A stretch of DNA of 27,525 bases, from contig CAYZDF010000039.1 in assembly GCA_964477085.1 (NCBI GenBank), positions 1 through 27,525 on the forward strand, given 5' to 3'. Position 1 is the stretch's first letter. Each line of letters begins with the position of its first letter. Under the pieces are notes generated by a model. The model was not told the origin of the DNA. It ran no database searches and was given only the letters and a program-made list of their open reading frames with translations. Of this stretch, positions 1 to 9,267 are shown in pieces. The position numbers and the translations under genes are program-made. The stretch is from Dichloromethanomonas sp964477085. Its GTDB lineage: Bacteria; Bacillota; Desulfitobacteriia; Desulfitobacteriales; Syntrophobotulaceae.

Positions 1-498
1 GTTTCTCCCAATCCGGGATATTCCTGCATCATGCTGAATAACGATGTCAACCTTTCTTTCACCGGGCCCTGTGGAAGCAAGGTGGGCTATAATCTGCCTT
101 GCTTCGGATGAGCTGTGAAAGTCCTCCCGCGCAAAGCCCGGCAATGAACCCCTGGGAAGGCTGGGGGTTAAGTTAATTCCTCTCATATCTGAATGGATCG
201 TTCCTGCCGCATTCCCTTCCAAAGCTGATTGCGTCATTATTCCGGAGAACATGGGATGCAGCCCGCCCGGCCGTGAAGGCGTGGCAAAATGAGTTTCCAT
301 CGCGAAACTCTCCGGGAAATGTATTCCCCTTCCCTGGCTGATGTTAATCCTGTCCTGGATATTAATAGCACGCAATCCCGTATTTATTTCGGCCAGCCGC
401 ATGTAAGACGGACCCGACCTCCTGCCAGCCCTCCCAAAAGCCACAACTAAACTGTCACGGTCAGGATGAGGTATCCGTGAGGAATCAAAGTTATCATC
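1..498 (-). other. Variable C-terminal (putative toxin) segment after the Rhs core, truncated by the window edge
   Basis: This is the part of the fused Tc protein downstream of the DPSGL core-closing motif, residues about 2204-2369 of the visible frame. It contains short stretches such as GRGIHFPESFAMETHF, HSSSEARQIIAHL and KVDIVIQHDAGISRIGRN. In Rhs/TcC proteins this position carries a polymorphic toxin that is cut off after the core. I see no clear ADP-ribosyltransferase, deaminase or nuclease signature, and the end of the domain lies outside the window, so no activity is assigned. Confidence 0.6.
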
Positions 499-3400
499 CA
501 ATCCGCTCGGATCTTGCCGCATAATGGGATTGTTGGCCGCATACCTGTATGAGTTAATACCGCCATTTATCCCGATCGGATCACTGCTGAGCCATCTCCC
601 CAGCCATGGGAGGTAATACCTGGCGCTGTGGTAATTTAGTCCGGTTTCCTCATCCCGCTCCATACCGGTGTATCGGTAGCGTTTGGCGGCTGATCTAACG
701 GCCGCGTTTTTGGCCTGGTACGCTGTAGTGCCGAAGGGATGGTATTCTTCGTAAGAAATTACTTTGGCGTCGCTTGTCCCATCCAGTTCCAGACCAGCCG
801 AACCCAGATGGTTAGGCAACTGGTAGCGCACCAGGTGTTTTTCCGTGCCGTCATCCACATCATTGCGTGTTTCGATCATTACAAACCTATGCTGCTGATC
901 CGTCAGGCTCAGGCTGATACGCTCCAGTCCGGTGTCCGTGCCACTGTGTTTTATGTAGAGTTCATAGCCGGCAATATAAATCCGCTCATCCTTTTTGCTT
1001 GGCGTAATGCCGACGCCGGCCTGGTTTTCGGTTATTTTGCGGATACGCTGACCCTTTCCGTCATACTGATAGTAAGTTGTTTCGGGTGTGCCGCCATCGG
1101 TACGTCTTTGCCGGATGCTCTTCACAAATTCTTCTTTGAAATTCCAACCCATCTCTTCCAGGTGCGACATAGCGGTTATATACCCATGCTGGGGATGGTG
1201 GTGATAGGTATAGGTGTTTGCTCCGACCTGAGTGCTGAGCAGCCGGTTGTTTTCAGCCTGGTAGTTATAACTCCTTGTCCATTTGTTGTCCATTGCCAGG
1301 TGCCGCATGTTTAGGATATTGCCAACAGCGTCGTACCGGTAAATTTGGGTATAATTCCGCACTGCCATGGGGTCGTCAGGGTTGAGCTGATGGATGTACG
1401 GGGCGTCGTTCCAGTTATCCCGCTCGTTAAAATCAAGGGCGGCGGCGTTTTCTCTGCCGGTAGCTTCTATCAGCCGGTAGAGGGCGTCGTAGGTATATTC
1501 GGAAATTCCGGTTATCCTATCATTTCTGAAAAACACCGCCGGGATATTCTTATCTTCTATGTGTGTGATATTACCCACCGGATCAAAGGTATAAAGCCAG
1601 TCCTGCAGCGGTTCGTTATTCCGCCTTTTGGATTCCAGCCGGCTGAGGCGGAAAGTTTCCCTGTCATAGTAGTATTTGGCGACAACATCGCTGCCGTAGA
1701 CGATTTTACTGCGCTGTCCTTTTTCGTTATAGTCAATATCTTTTATGTAAGTGGTAGTAATGGAGGGATCGGAATGGGCAACAGTCTGCCCATTGAGTAA
1801 TCCTGTTTTATTATAGGAAAGAGTAATTACGCTGCCGTCCGGCGCCGTTTGCCTGATGATTCTGCTCATGGCATTAGTATCGACAGTAAAGGTATAGCTG
1901 TCGCCATCCAGGTCCGATGTCAGATTGACATCCGTCCAGTTAACTACGGTTTTATAATTTTTATGTAGTTTGCGTGTGGTTAAACTTGGATTGCCTTTGA
2001 AATCATATGCCGGTGTTTCAATCAAACCGGCTGTATCATAACGTTTTACCGCCTGCCCCCGGAGATTTTTCAGTTCCGGATTTATTTCTGCTTCCCCATA
2101 GAAAATCCGGTCAAAAATATGGTCAAGCGGGGTATCGCCATCGCCACCCAGGACCTTGCTGTACGCCGGGCGGTGCAGGATATCGTAAAAATATTGAAAC
2201 TCATGTCCGCGTTCGTCCCAGGTGCGCAGCGGGTTGCCGAGAATATTGGCCAGCAGCCAGCGCTGCCCCGTATCCATGCTGTTTTGATACACTTTATTGC
2301 CCAGCATATCGTATTTGTACAGTGTCACCAAATTATTACGGGCGTCAATTACACCGCGCAAGTTGCCCTCGCTGTCCAAATTAATCCTGGTATGCTGAAA
2401 CACATCTCCCTCTGTGTCCGGATGCTTAAGATGGTCGACGGACAATACCGCTCTTCCCAAAGAGTCAAAATGCTGGATTGTGGGTGTATTGGCATGCCGG
2501 GCGGCTTTTTCAGCCGCTGTTTGTTCTTTGCCGGGGTCTTTGCCCGCCGCTGTCAGCTCGGCGTCGATCAGGCGGCTGATGCGGTTGTGATACCAGGAAG
2601 ATTCCAAAACAGTATCGTTGGGGTCATAGATTGTCTGCTTCCACGAGTCAAATTCGGTTTTACTGAATGTTCCGTCGGGCATTTCAGTTTTAATCAGCCG
2701 CCCCGGCGCATCGTAATAGAGGATAGGGGTAACACCTGTTTCCACCAGTTCTTTCAAGTCTTCGTAATGGGGCGTGATCGAAAAATAAGGTTCGTATTGT
2801 TTGACGGGATTGCCCTTGTTATTGAGGATGGTCCTGCCGCTGCCAATCCAGCGCAGCTGTTTGAGGGGGGAGGCCCCGGTATCAATCTCCGTAATCGTGT
2901 AGTGATCGTCCGGAAATACTGTCACCTGTTTAGCCAACCCCGGTTCGGCCTGTACTTTTTTCATTACTACCTGCCCCAGACCGTTGGAATACTCAAAACT
3001 AAGCTGCACAGGTGAATCGTTGTTTATTTGAAAATGCTCTTCACGAATAATGGAAGCGACGGCTAACGGTTGGCCGAAGTTCTTATAGGCATCAAAATCA
3101 TAGACAAACCTGGCAGTTGCGTGTTGCAGCAAATCCTTGCCAAGGTTAGTCAAGTAGACGGTGTCGTCGGCATTGAAGAAATCAGCCGCCCGTGTTTGAT
3201 CGAGCGTGGTGGTGGCCTCACTTAAACCGTTTAAGTCATCCGCTTCATTTCCCTTGCCCAATATTGCCATAGCCTTGACCAGGCCTAATTCATCGGTGAG
3301 TGTTTCGGAGAAATTATTGTTGGCGTCTTTCATCCGCTGCGGTAACAGCGTCCGGAAATTTAACTTGTCAACCCTCACTTTATTGCCGACAGCGTCTTCA

Positions 3401-6400
3401 GTTTCTTCGATAAAAAGATAATAGCCGCCATAATATTTTACCCTGGTTACGGCACCGTAAGGGTCTGTGTAAGAGATGGGCATAAAGAAACGGTCCCCTG
3501 CCTGGACAGCAGTTTCTCCTTCTTCAAGGTACTGAACGGTGCCGGAACGTATCCACCAAAAGTCATCGCCTTCGCTGTGGGTGAATTTCCCCTCCAGCAT
3601 CATGGCTGCATCGACCTTTGTCCCGAAAATATCATTGATGAGAGCTGGCGTATAAGCCAATTGATAGCTTTCAAATGTCAGGCCTTTGCCTTCTAAGACA
3701 TGCAGAGGCAAAGCCCCGGTAAGGTCTTTATTGTAATAAACTGTTCGCAAATGCTCGATCAGTCTTTTCAGGGAAGTTTCCGGAGGGGGCTCGGCCTCTG
3801 TTTGGTGATATTCTGTTTCGGCGGAACAGGTCAGAATGCTGTTAAAATCGCTTAGGCTGTAGTAGGCTCCGGATTTCGCCACACCCTTGAGTTCATAGGT
3901 TTTGGCTTCGGAGGGGAGTCTTAAGCGATAAACGTTGTCATCTGTCACATCATTGGTAAAAACATTCTCGGTGCAGATGATTGTAGTTTTGTTCTGCGCT
4001 TGCTGCGTTTCCACCGGAAGCGTACTGTCGGCAATCATTCGGGGGTATACCACAGCGACTGTTTCCAGGATATTGCCGTACTCATCCAGTTTGATATTCA
4101 GATTATGGGCAATGCGCGGGTCTTCTGTATGGCGTTCATAGCTGTAGGTTATAGCTTCACTTTCTTTGACCACAAAGACGGCATGTCTGTTTTGTCCTTT
4201 TGGCTGCAACAGTTCCACAACACAGTTGTGCGCTGCGACAGAATAAGGCGTCAGCTCTGCTTGCAGCTCGGCGGGAGTGGCGCCGTCAAGAGGGGCGTCT
4301 TTGGCAAACACTTCTGAACGCAAAACCATACTCTTGCAGGAACGTAAAGCTTCCCGCCATTCCTGGGCACTAAGGCGGTCAATAACGGATGGGGACAGTC
4401 CCGGGGCCGCGATAATTCTGGCGTCAGGCAGTGCCAGTTCATGGTTTGTTACGGAAAAACCCTGTCTGGCCATTTCCTCATACCAGTATTCATGCGCAAA
4501 CTGGCTGAGGATTTTATCCCTGCTTATAAACGCGCCGGTATGGAACCAAGTCCTGGTATAGACCGGCACCTGGTGAAGTTCACTGTCCACAACGTTATTC
4601 CCGGAGCTTTTGAGCCAATGCTCGAAATGTTCGGTATCCATCTGCTCCACCATGCCAAAACCTCGGAATTCTCTTTCGGCATGGTCATAATAGCCGTGAT
4701 GGTATTTGTAAGAACTGACAAAACGATAACCCGAGATCATATCCCGCGTTTCGATTTGGGAAAGGCAGTGCACTGGGAAGTGGAGTTTGCTTACCCAGGG
4801 CCTGCCCGCCAGCTTGTCTTCAAGGTAGAACCTGGTGGAGGGTGTATATTCAAGGGCAACTTCTTTGCCTAAATTATTTTTGTAACCGATCAGGATATGG
4901 GGTTTCCTGCTGTTCATCAGGTCAACATATCTTAACGGGTCCGGAGCATCTTTCGCCAACCCGCTTGACCATACGATACAGGCCACGCCGGTTCCCAACA
5001 GGTCTGCGACCGTGATTGCGCCCTGGTTGTGTATTTCCGGGAAAGCATCAATTTCAAAAGGTGCTGTGCTGAAAGAGTTGCCGCTTAAATTCATCCAGCA
5101 GCTGAATTTATTTTTACCCAGGTAGATAATGTCTGTCGTGCCGGAGCCGTCTATGTCCGCCAACCGCAAAAACGCCGGATTAAATAGGTCCGGCTGGTCA
5201 AACACGGGAGCCCTGTCCATAGCAACTTTCGCCCCGAATTGGCCATAGCCCAGATTTGGCCAGTAACATATTTCTCCGTTTCGGATCCTGACGATGTCCG
5301 TCAACCCGTCTCCCGACATATCAGCAATGAATATACTTTGTTGGGGGTCGGCAAATACCATATGCGGACCGGTTTCCTCATCAAAAGGCTTTACGGTTTT
5401 ATGAACACCGGCAAAGCCTTTTCTTCCTGCCGATTCGTACCAAGTAAAGACCTGGTCTTCGGTAAGCAGAACTTCCGGCATGCCGTCGCCGTTAAGGTCA
5501 ATCATGCGGGCGTTGGGATCTCCCATATTGATATTGGGGATAACCTCAAATGCCCGAAAAGCCTGCCACTTTTCGTCAGCACTCAGCTCAAAATAGCCTT
5601 TTGGTTCCGTATGGAGACTGACAAGCTGCTTGCCGCCGTCAGCATCCAGGTCCGCCAGCTGCAACTGTCTCCCCATGCCAGAGAAAGAGGGTTTGGGAGA
5701 GACTAATTTTGCCTGCGCAAACCTGCCCGCCCCCAGATTGTGTTTATAATACCAGCCTTCGCTTTGTTCGGTTAAGATGCCCGGCAACCCTTCATTAAAT
5801 AAATCTGTGATTTGATATTGGGAGCCGTCAATGCCGGCAGGTGCCTGCGCCAAATCTTCCGGTGCAATTCTCTTTATTTCTTTATTCCAATCGTGATTTT
5901 GATATGCGAACTCAATAGGGGGAAGACTCTTGCAGGTGTAAGTTCCATTTTCCTGTTTGATATACCCGCGTGCCGTCATGCTTTTTAAAAAAGTAAAGCC
6001 TTCTTCCTTAAGGGTGTCATATTCGAAGTCCGAAGATCTCACCAGCGCAAAACCGCCGGGCAGTTCATTAAAACAATGAAAAAGCAGGACCCTTTGGCAA
6101 AGCCGGGTGGTCCGGATTTCAAAACCCGCTTTATAGTCGGAAAAGGCGTCTTTGCGGAAGTCCCAGGGATTTTTCTTATTATAAGGCGTCTCTGTATCGT
6201 ATTCACCATAATCCAATACTGTTTGGAACATGTAATCCGTCTCAGGCGGGAAGGCATCGTTGAAATTTTTATATGGGGTTTTATTGCCGTATACTACCTT
6301 TTCCAAATACAAATTAGTATAGGTGATGTCGTCGTCCTTAAAGCGGTTGCGGTGATGAAGAAGCGCATCATCAAAACCGGCGCTGTTTTCCTTTTGATAT

Positions 6401-7107
6401 ATGTATTGGGCGCAATTCCCTTTATCATCAAAGATAAATTCAGGCAGCCATTGGAATATTTTATGTGGCTCTTCCGGATTAACAATCCTGGAGTTTTCAC
6501 TCCAGCCGAAAAGGGTTGTTATATTTTCTTTAGATATGACCCGCCACTTTATTTCTCCGGAATTTTTATGAACCCATCTTTCGATGCGGGCAAAGAGACC
6601 CTCAATTCTGGGTCTATAAAATCGAATGGTAAAAAACCCATCATCCGAGTCTTTTTCTTTAATCACATAGTTGCCGTCAACGCCCAGACTGAAGCTGCCA
6701 TCCGGTTCTTTACCGAATTCCGGAACAAGATCTTCCGCCTCGGAAAGAAGGAAAACGTCTGAATCTATATCATCCAGGTACTGGGGAAGCCCCTTATCGG
6801 TTTTTCTTTTGATGGAAGATAGGTTGAGATTCCAGCCCAGTCCAAAAACGCTGTTCCCCGCACCGGAATTATAGGATAGACCCAAAAAAGGAGAAGCGCC
6901 TCTGGCCTGAGAAAACGGCAGAGGGATGGAGAAAGAAGCTGAACCATTTTCCGCGTTGACAGTAAACTTCTCATCAATCCCTTTTATTGCTCCGCCCCCC
7001 TTCGGCAAAGAAATAGAAGGAATTTCAATTGCATTGGATTTTGTTTTTCCGCCGTCCGTCTCGAGGAATTGAGATAAAGCAGTTTTATTTGCAGTTCGCT
7101 CGTTCAT
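1..7107 (-). CDS. Fused TcB-TcC insecticidal toxin complex protein (SpvB / FG-GAP / YD-repeat / Rhs core), partial
   Basis: I read the frame triplet by triplet from ATG 7107 to base 1: 2,369 codons, no stop, running off the left edge. GGAGG lies 11 nt before the ATG. Domains in order: an SpvB/TcaC-type N-terminus (SLPKGGGAIKGI at residues 33-44, LGWNL at 90-94, KTDKGLP at 102-108); FG-GAP/VCBS calcium-loop repeats at about 470-670 (DLNGDG 537-542, ADMSGDG 595-601, ADIDGSG 650-656); then YD/Rhs repeats (e.g. YKYDMLGN, YQYDGKGQRIRK); and a canonical Rhs core (GLNYHSARYY, SSDPIG) closing with DPSGL at 2199-2203. In known Tc toxins, TcB and TcC form a hollow cocoon holding the TcC C-terminal toxin, which TcA translocates; TcC self-cleaves at the end of the core. 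Here TcB (about 1,480 aa in the family) and TcC are one chain. The 166 residues after DPSGL are the presumed cargo; I do not recognise them. No TcA gene is visible. Confidence 0.93.
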   Translation of the reverse strand, partial: MNERTANKTALSQFLETDGGKTKSNAIEIPSISLPKGGGAIKGIDEKFTVNAENGSASFSIPLPFSQARGASPFLGLSYNSGAGNSVFGLGWNLNLSSIKRKTDKGLPQYLDDIDSDVFLLSEAEDLVPEFGKEPDGSFSLGVDGNYVIKEKDSDDGFFTIRFYRPRIEGLFARIERWVHKNSGEIKWRVISKENITTLFGWSENSRIVNPEEPHKIFQWLPEFIFDDKGNCAQYIYQKENSAGFDDALLHHRNRFKDDDITYTNLYLEKVVYGNKTPYKNFNDAFPPETDYMFQTVLDYGEYDTETPYNKKNPWDFRKDAFSDYKAGFEIRTTRLCQRVLLFHCFNELPGGFALVRSSDFEYDTLKEEGFTFLKSMTARGYIKQENGTYTCKSLPPIEFAYQNHDWNKEIKRIAPEDLAQAPAGIDGSQYQITDLFNEGLPGILTEQSEGWYYKHNLGAGRFAQAKLVSPKPSFSGMGRQLQLADLDADGGKQLVSLHTEPKGYFELSADEKWQAFRAFEVIPNINMGDPNARMIDLNGDGMPEVLLTEDQVFTWYESAGRKGFAGVHKTVKPFDEETGPHMVFADPQQSIFIADMSGDGLTDIVRIRNGEICYWPNLGYGQFGAKVAMDRAPVFDQPDLFNPAFLRLADIDGSGTTDIIYLGKNKFSCWMNLSGNSFSTAPFEIDAFPEIHNQGAITVADLLGTGVACIVWSSGLAKDAPDPLRYVDLMNSRKPHILIGYKNNLGKEVALEYTPSTRFYLEDKLAGRPWVSKLHFPVHCLSQIETRDMISGYRFVSSYKYHHGYYDHAEREFRGFGMVEQMDTEHFEHWLKSSGNNVVDSELHQVPVYTRTWFHTGAFISRDKILSQFAHEYWYEEMARQGFSVTNHELALPDARIIAAPGLSPSVIDRLSAQEWREALRSCKSMVLRSEVFAKDAPLDGATPAELQAELTPYSVAAHNCVVELLQPKGQNRHAVFVVKESEAITYSYERHTEDPRIAHNLNIKLDEYGNILETVAVVYPRMIADSTLPVETQQAQNKTTIICTENVFTNDVTDDNVYRLRLPSEAKTYELKGVAKSGAYYSLSDFNSILTCSAETEYHQTEAEPPPETSLKRLIEHLRTVYYNKDLTGALPLHVLEGKGLTFESYQLAYTPALINDIFGTKVDAAMMLEGKFTHSEGDDFWWIRSGTVQYLEEGETAVQAGDRFFMPISYTDPYGAVTRVKYYGGYYLFIEETEDAVGNKVRVDKLNFRTLLPQRMKDANNNFSETLTDELGLVKAMAILGKGNEADDLNGLSEATTTLDQTRAADFFNADDTVYLTNLGKDLLQHATARFVYDFDAYKNFGQPLAVASIIREEHFQINNDSPVQLSFEYSNGLGQVVMKKVQAEPGLAKQVTVFPDDHYTITEIDTGASPLKQLRWIGSGRTILNNKGNPVKQYEPYFSITPHYEDLKELVETGVTPILYYDAPGRLIKTEMPDGTFSKTEFDSWKQTIYDPNDTVLESSWYHNRISRLIDAELTAAGKDPGKEQTAAEKAARHANTPTIQHFDSLGRAVLSVDHLKHPDTEGDVFQHTRINLDSEGNLRGVIDARNNLVTLYKYDMLGNKVYQNSMDTGQRWLLANILGNPLRTWDERGHEFQYFYDILHRPAYSKVLGGDGDTPLDHIFDRIFYGEAEINPELKNLRGQAVKRYDTAGLIETPAYDFKGNPSLTTRKLHKNYKTVVNWTDVNLTSDLDGDSYTFTVDTNAMSRIIRQTAPDGSVITLSYNKTGLLNGQTVAHSDPSITTTYIKDIDYNEKGQRSKIVYGSDVVAKYYYDRETFRLSRLESKRRNNEPLQDWLYTFDPVGNITHIEDKNIPAVFFRNDRITGISEYTYDALYRLIEATGRENAAALDFNERDNWNDAPYIHQLNPDDPMAVRNYTQIYRYDAVGNILNMRHLAMDNKWTRSYNYQAENNRLLSTQVGANTYTYHHHPQHGYITAMSHLEEMGWNFKEEFVKSIRQRRTDGGTPETTYYQYDGKGQRIRKITENQAGVGITPSKKDERIYIAGYELYIKHSGTDTGLERISLSLTDQQHRFVMIETRNDVDDGTEKHLVRYQLPNHLGSAGLELDGTSDAKVISYEEYHPFGTTAYQAKNAAVRSAAKRYRYTGMERDEETGLNYHSARYYLPWLGRWLSSDPIGINGGINSYRYAANNPIMRQDPSGLDDNFDSSRIPHPDRDSLVVAFGRAGRRSGPSYMRLAEINTGLRAINIQDRINISQGRGIHFPESFAMETHFATPSRPGGLHPMFSGIMTQSALEGNAAGTIHSDMRGINLTPSLPRGSLPGFAREDFHSSSEARQIIAHLASTGPGERKVDIVIQHDAGISRIGRN

Positions 7108-7183
7108 TTGATTATTATCCTCCATCTAATGTTTCGGAAAAAGCAAATGTGTTGCAATTCGTTTATTATATTATTGTTTTACC

Positions 7184-7212
7184 AATATACCATTATTTGG
7201 TATTTATTACAA
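7184..7212 (-). promoter_or_regulatory. Candidate promoter and operator dyad of the Tc toxin gene
   Basis: On the minus strand a -35-like TTGTAA (7212-7207) and a -10-like TATATT (7189-7184) are separated by exactly 17 bp. The predicted transcript would start near 7177, giving a leader of about 70 nt. The spacer and -10 overlap a perfect dyad ATACCA-N5-TGGTAT (7187-7203), with a further TACCA half-site at 7180-7184. This layout fits a repressor-controlled promoter. The regulator is unknown. Confidence 0.45.
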
Positions 7213-7528
7213 TATACACCTTGACATAATCTAAATAAAATACCGGACGCCGGACAACTCATCTATCAGGGAGATTTAGAGGGACTGACAAGCTGTAATG
7301 AATCCTTAACCGGCCGATCCGGTGTCCCTCTTTGAATCAAAATATCAACGTAGCTGAAAAAATAAAAAGGGGTATCCTTCATTCAATATATGTACGGTAT
7401 TAAATTTTACCACTGTAAAACACAGCCCAATTATTGAAAACACCCGGAACCGAATTTTGCCTTTTCCAATGTATCAACCGCTATTAAGGTAAGCCGAATA
7501 TTGCTTATTTTTTAAAAATATTATCCTC
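7213..7528. other. Gene-free interval between the GNAT gene and the Tc toxin gene
   Basis: About 315 bases with no convincing reading frame. The only clear structure is a nested hairpin: AGAGGGAC (7278-7285) pairs perfectly with GTCCCTCT (7324-7331), and the inner ACCGG-CCGAT-CCGGT folds on itself. On neither strand is it followed by a long T-run, so it is not a convincing intrinsic terminator. Confidence 0.5.
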
Positions 7529-8317
7529 CTATAAACGCTTTACTCTTTTAGATAAGAGTTTTAGTATTTTCTCATAGGAAAGAGGCGGACCTGCACTTAC
7601 TTCTTTGTCCTCAATAAACAATGCATCGGATATTCCCCACTCTGAAAATACATTTCTGTCAAAAGTGTTTATTTGCTGGAATATCACCTTATCACCAAAT
7701 TCCGCTGCCGCCCTTTTTGCTCTTTCCGACATGGCATTTTGAGCCGGGCAGTAACCGTTAATAAAGGAAGTAACTGTTATCTTTCCTGGATTTATACCTG
7801 CCTGGGGCTTTTTCACTTGTTTTATCCACTTTGGAGGGACGGCGTCATCAGAAAAGGACTTCCACAAAAGTGTCTGTAAACTGCTCTGATCTACTTTTGT
7901 ATATCCTTGCTTTTTAAACCATGACGCTTTCATCCAGAACGGCAGTGACATCCCCCAGGCAACCATCGCTTTCGCTCCTCTGTTCCGGGCATCAGCTTCG
8001 GCAGCCTGGAGCAAAGCTTTCCCCATCCCCTTTTTTTGAAAATTCCCCCGTCCTTGTTTATGTCCATGAACCCATATGCATTTTATGAAGTATAAATCCT
8101 TGCCTTCTGCAAAGGAGTATTCTATCGGCACATATTGTATCATTCCTCCGACTTCTCCGTTATCATCGATCGCCAATTTTACCCCTAAGCCCTTATCCTT
8201 CATTTTATGATACCAATTACATTTGTGGTCCCCTGCTTCCTTCATTTCTTCAGACCAGTCTTCCAGGCAAACAAAATATAATTTTTCATGGTTTTCGGTT
8301 AAATCAATCACTATCAT
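7529..8317 (-). CDS. GNAT N-acetyltransferase with YoaP-like C-terminal domain
   Basis: The 262-aa protein has an N-terminal GNAT fold, with the acetyl-CoA-binding motif A at about residues 94-120 (QKKGMGKALLQAAEADAR). A C-terminal part from about residue 170 resembles the YoaP family, with a thioredoxin-like stretch around NGYCPAQNAMSERAKRAA (188-205) and a single cysteine at 190 in that motif. The expected reaction is acetyl transfer from acetyl-CoA to an amine; the substrate is unknown. The ATG is 2 nt beyond the stop of the PaaX-like gene, and its ribosome binding site (GGGAGGAG) lies inside the end of that gene, so the two are translationally linked. The context suggests a regulator with its target gene. 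GNAT assignment is firm; the YoaP label rests on motif recognition. Confidence 0.88.
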   Translation of the reverse strand: MIVIDLTENHEKLYFVCLEDWSEEMKEAGDHKCNWYHKMKDKGLGVKLAIDDNGEVGGMIQYVPIEYSFAEGKDLYFIKCIWVHGHKQGRGNFQKKGMGKALLQAAEADARNRGAKAMVAWGMSLPFWMKASWFKKQGYTKVDQSSLQTLLWKSFSDDAVPPKWIKQVKKPQAGINPGKITVTSFINGYCPAQNAMSERAKRAAAEFGDKVIFQQINTFDRNVFSEWGISDALFIEDKEVSAGPPLSYEKILKLLSKRVKRL

Positions 8318-8319
8318 TT

Positions 8320-9108
8320 TTAAACTCCTCCCTTATTCAAGTTTTCTATAAATATTTTTGAAGACTCAGTTATTTCCTTATTCCAAAGGGCAAATTCTCT
8401 TTTCAACTTTATAGCGGCCCAATTTTCAGGAAGATAAATATCCGGCAGCAGGGGATCTTTAAAAAGTATATTTACAATGGTATTACCGGTAATTATCTTT
8501 TCCTTATAAGCTTCTTTCGGAGCAAGCCCTTGTGTTTTTCTCCTGCTTTCTTTAACAATCTCAAGACCATATTCAAAATCCTTATTGATGCCGTACAAAT
8601 TCCATAAAGCGGAAACCTCTTTTGGAGAAATTTTATTAAAAAAATCAAATTGAATTGCGCAGCAGTATTTGTTAGAAAAAACCTTTTCCAAGTGCTGTTC
8701 CAGCTTTTCCGTCCTGTTTAATGGTCTTACCCAAAAACCAGGATGATAGGAAACAAACCGGTATACCGTAAGCTTCTTTCTAATATAGTGCCTTTCCGAC
8801 TTTTCTTTATCCGGAACAGAAAATGAAACTCCCCACCATTTCTTGTCCCAATCACTCCAGTCAAGCTGTTCAAAACTTAATGCTACGTTTTGTTTCAGAG
8901 AAGCTCCTCTATCTGCCAACCTATAGAACGCGCTTTTTCCTTTGCGGCTGAATTTCAGCAGCCCTTTTGCCGACATTCTGGATAAGTTGGTACGCAGCTG
9001 TGACTCGTTTATATCAAATAAAGAACAAAGCTGTATTAGTTCACTTACTGAGTATTCACTTTTATTCGAAGCCGCCATAATTGCAAAAATTAGCTCGCTG
9101 CCTTTCAT
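8320..9108 (-). CDS. PaaX-family-like transcriptional regulator
   Basis: The 262-aa protein has an N-terminal winged helix with the PaaX-style pattern: LFDINESQLRTNLSRMSAKG followed by FYRLADRG within the first 70 residues. Next comes a W-D-rich middle (DWSDWDKKWWGVSFSVPDK) and a C-terminal FKDPLLPDIYLPENW typical of the PaaX C-terminal region. Family members are mostly local repressors; the classical PaaX responds to phenylacetyl-CoA, but no phenylacetate genes are present, so the ligand is unknown. Start ATG 9108 follows a GGTGG sequence. It is the first gene of an operon with the GNAT gene 2 nt downstream. A dyad upstream (9121-9160) could be its own operator. Confidence 0.82.
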   Translation of the reverse strand: MKGSELIFAIMAASNKSEYSVSELIQLCSLFDINESQLRTNLSRMSAKGLLKFSRKGKSAFYRLADRGASLKQNVALSFEQLDWSDWDKKWWGVSFSVPDKEKSERHYIRKKLTVYRFVSYHPGFWVRPLNRTEKLEQHLEKVFSNKYCCAIQFDFFNKISPKEVSALWNLYGINKDFEYGLEIVKESRRKTQGLAPKEAYKEKIITGNTIVNILFKDPLLPDIYLPENWAAIKLKREFALWNKEITESSKIFIENLNKGGV

Positions 9109-9120
9109 AAAACCACCGTT

Positions 9121-9160
9121 ATATTACATGTTTATAATTATAATAATATTTTTGTAATAT
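9121..9160. promoter_or_regulatory. Inverted repeat upstream of the PaaX-like gene, possible operator
   Basis: ATATTAC (9121-9127) is repeated in inverse orientation as GTAATAT (9154-9160), with 26 bases of almost pure A/T between. The centres of the two arms are 33 bp apart, close to three helical turns. The element sits 13-52 bp upstream of the start codon at 9108, where a promoter would be expected. Autoregulation is inferred. Confidence 0.35.
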
Positions 9161-9267
9161 AAAATCTAGTCCTAATAAAAAAAATTGGTTTCAACCAATA
9201 ATAAAGAGCCGGAGTATTTTTTCTAAACCCATATAATAAAGCACTCGCCAATAAAATCAGCAGATGC

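Noticed and set aside
739..6874. Many plus-strand frames of 60-300 codons across the left quarter
   Set aside because: All lie opposite the continuous minus-strand Tc toxin frame, which has strong domain signatures from end to end; the plus-strand products show no recognisable motifs.
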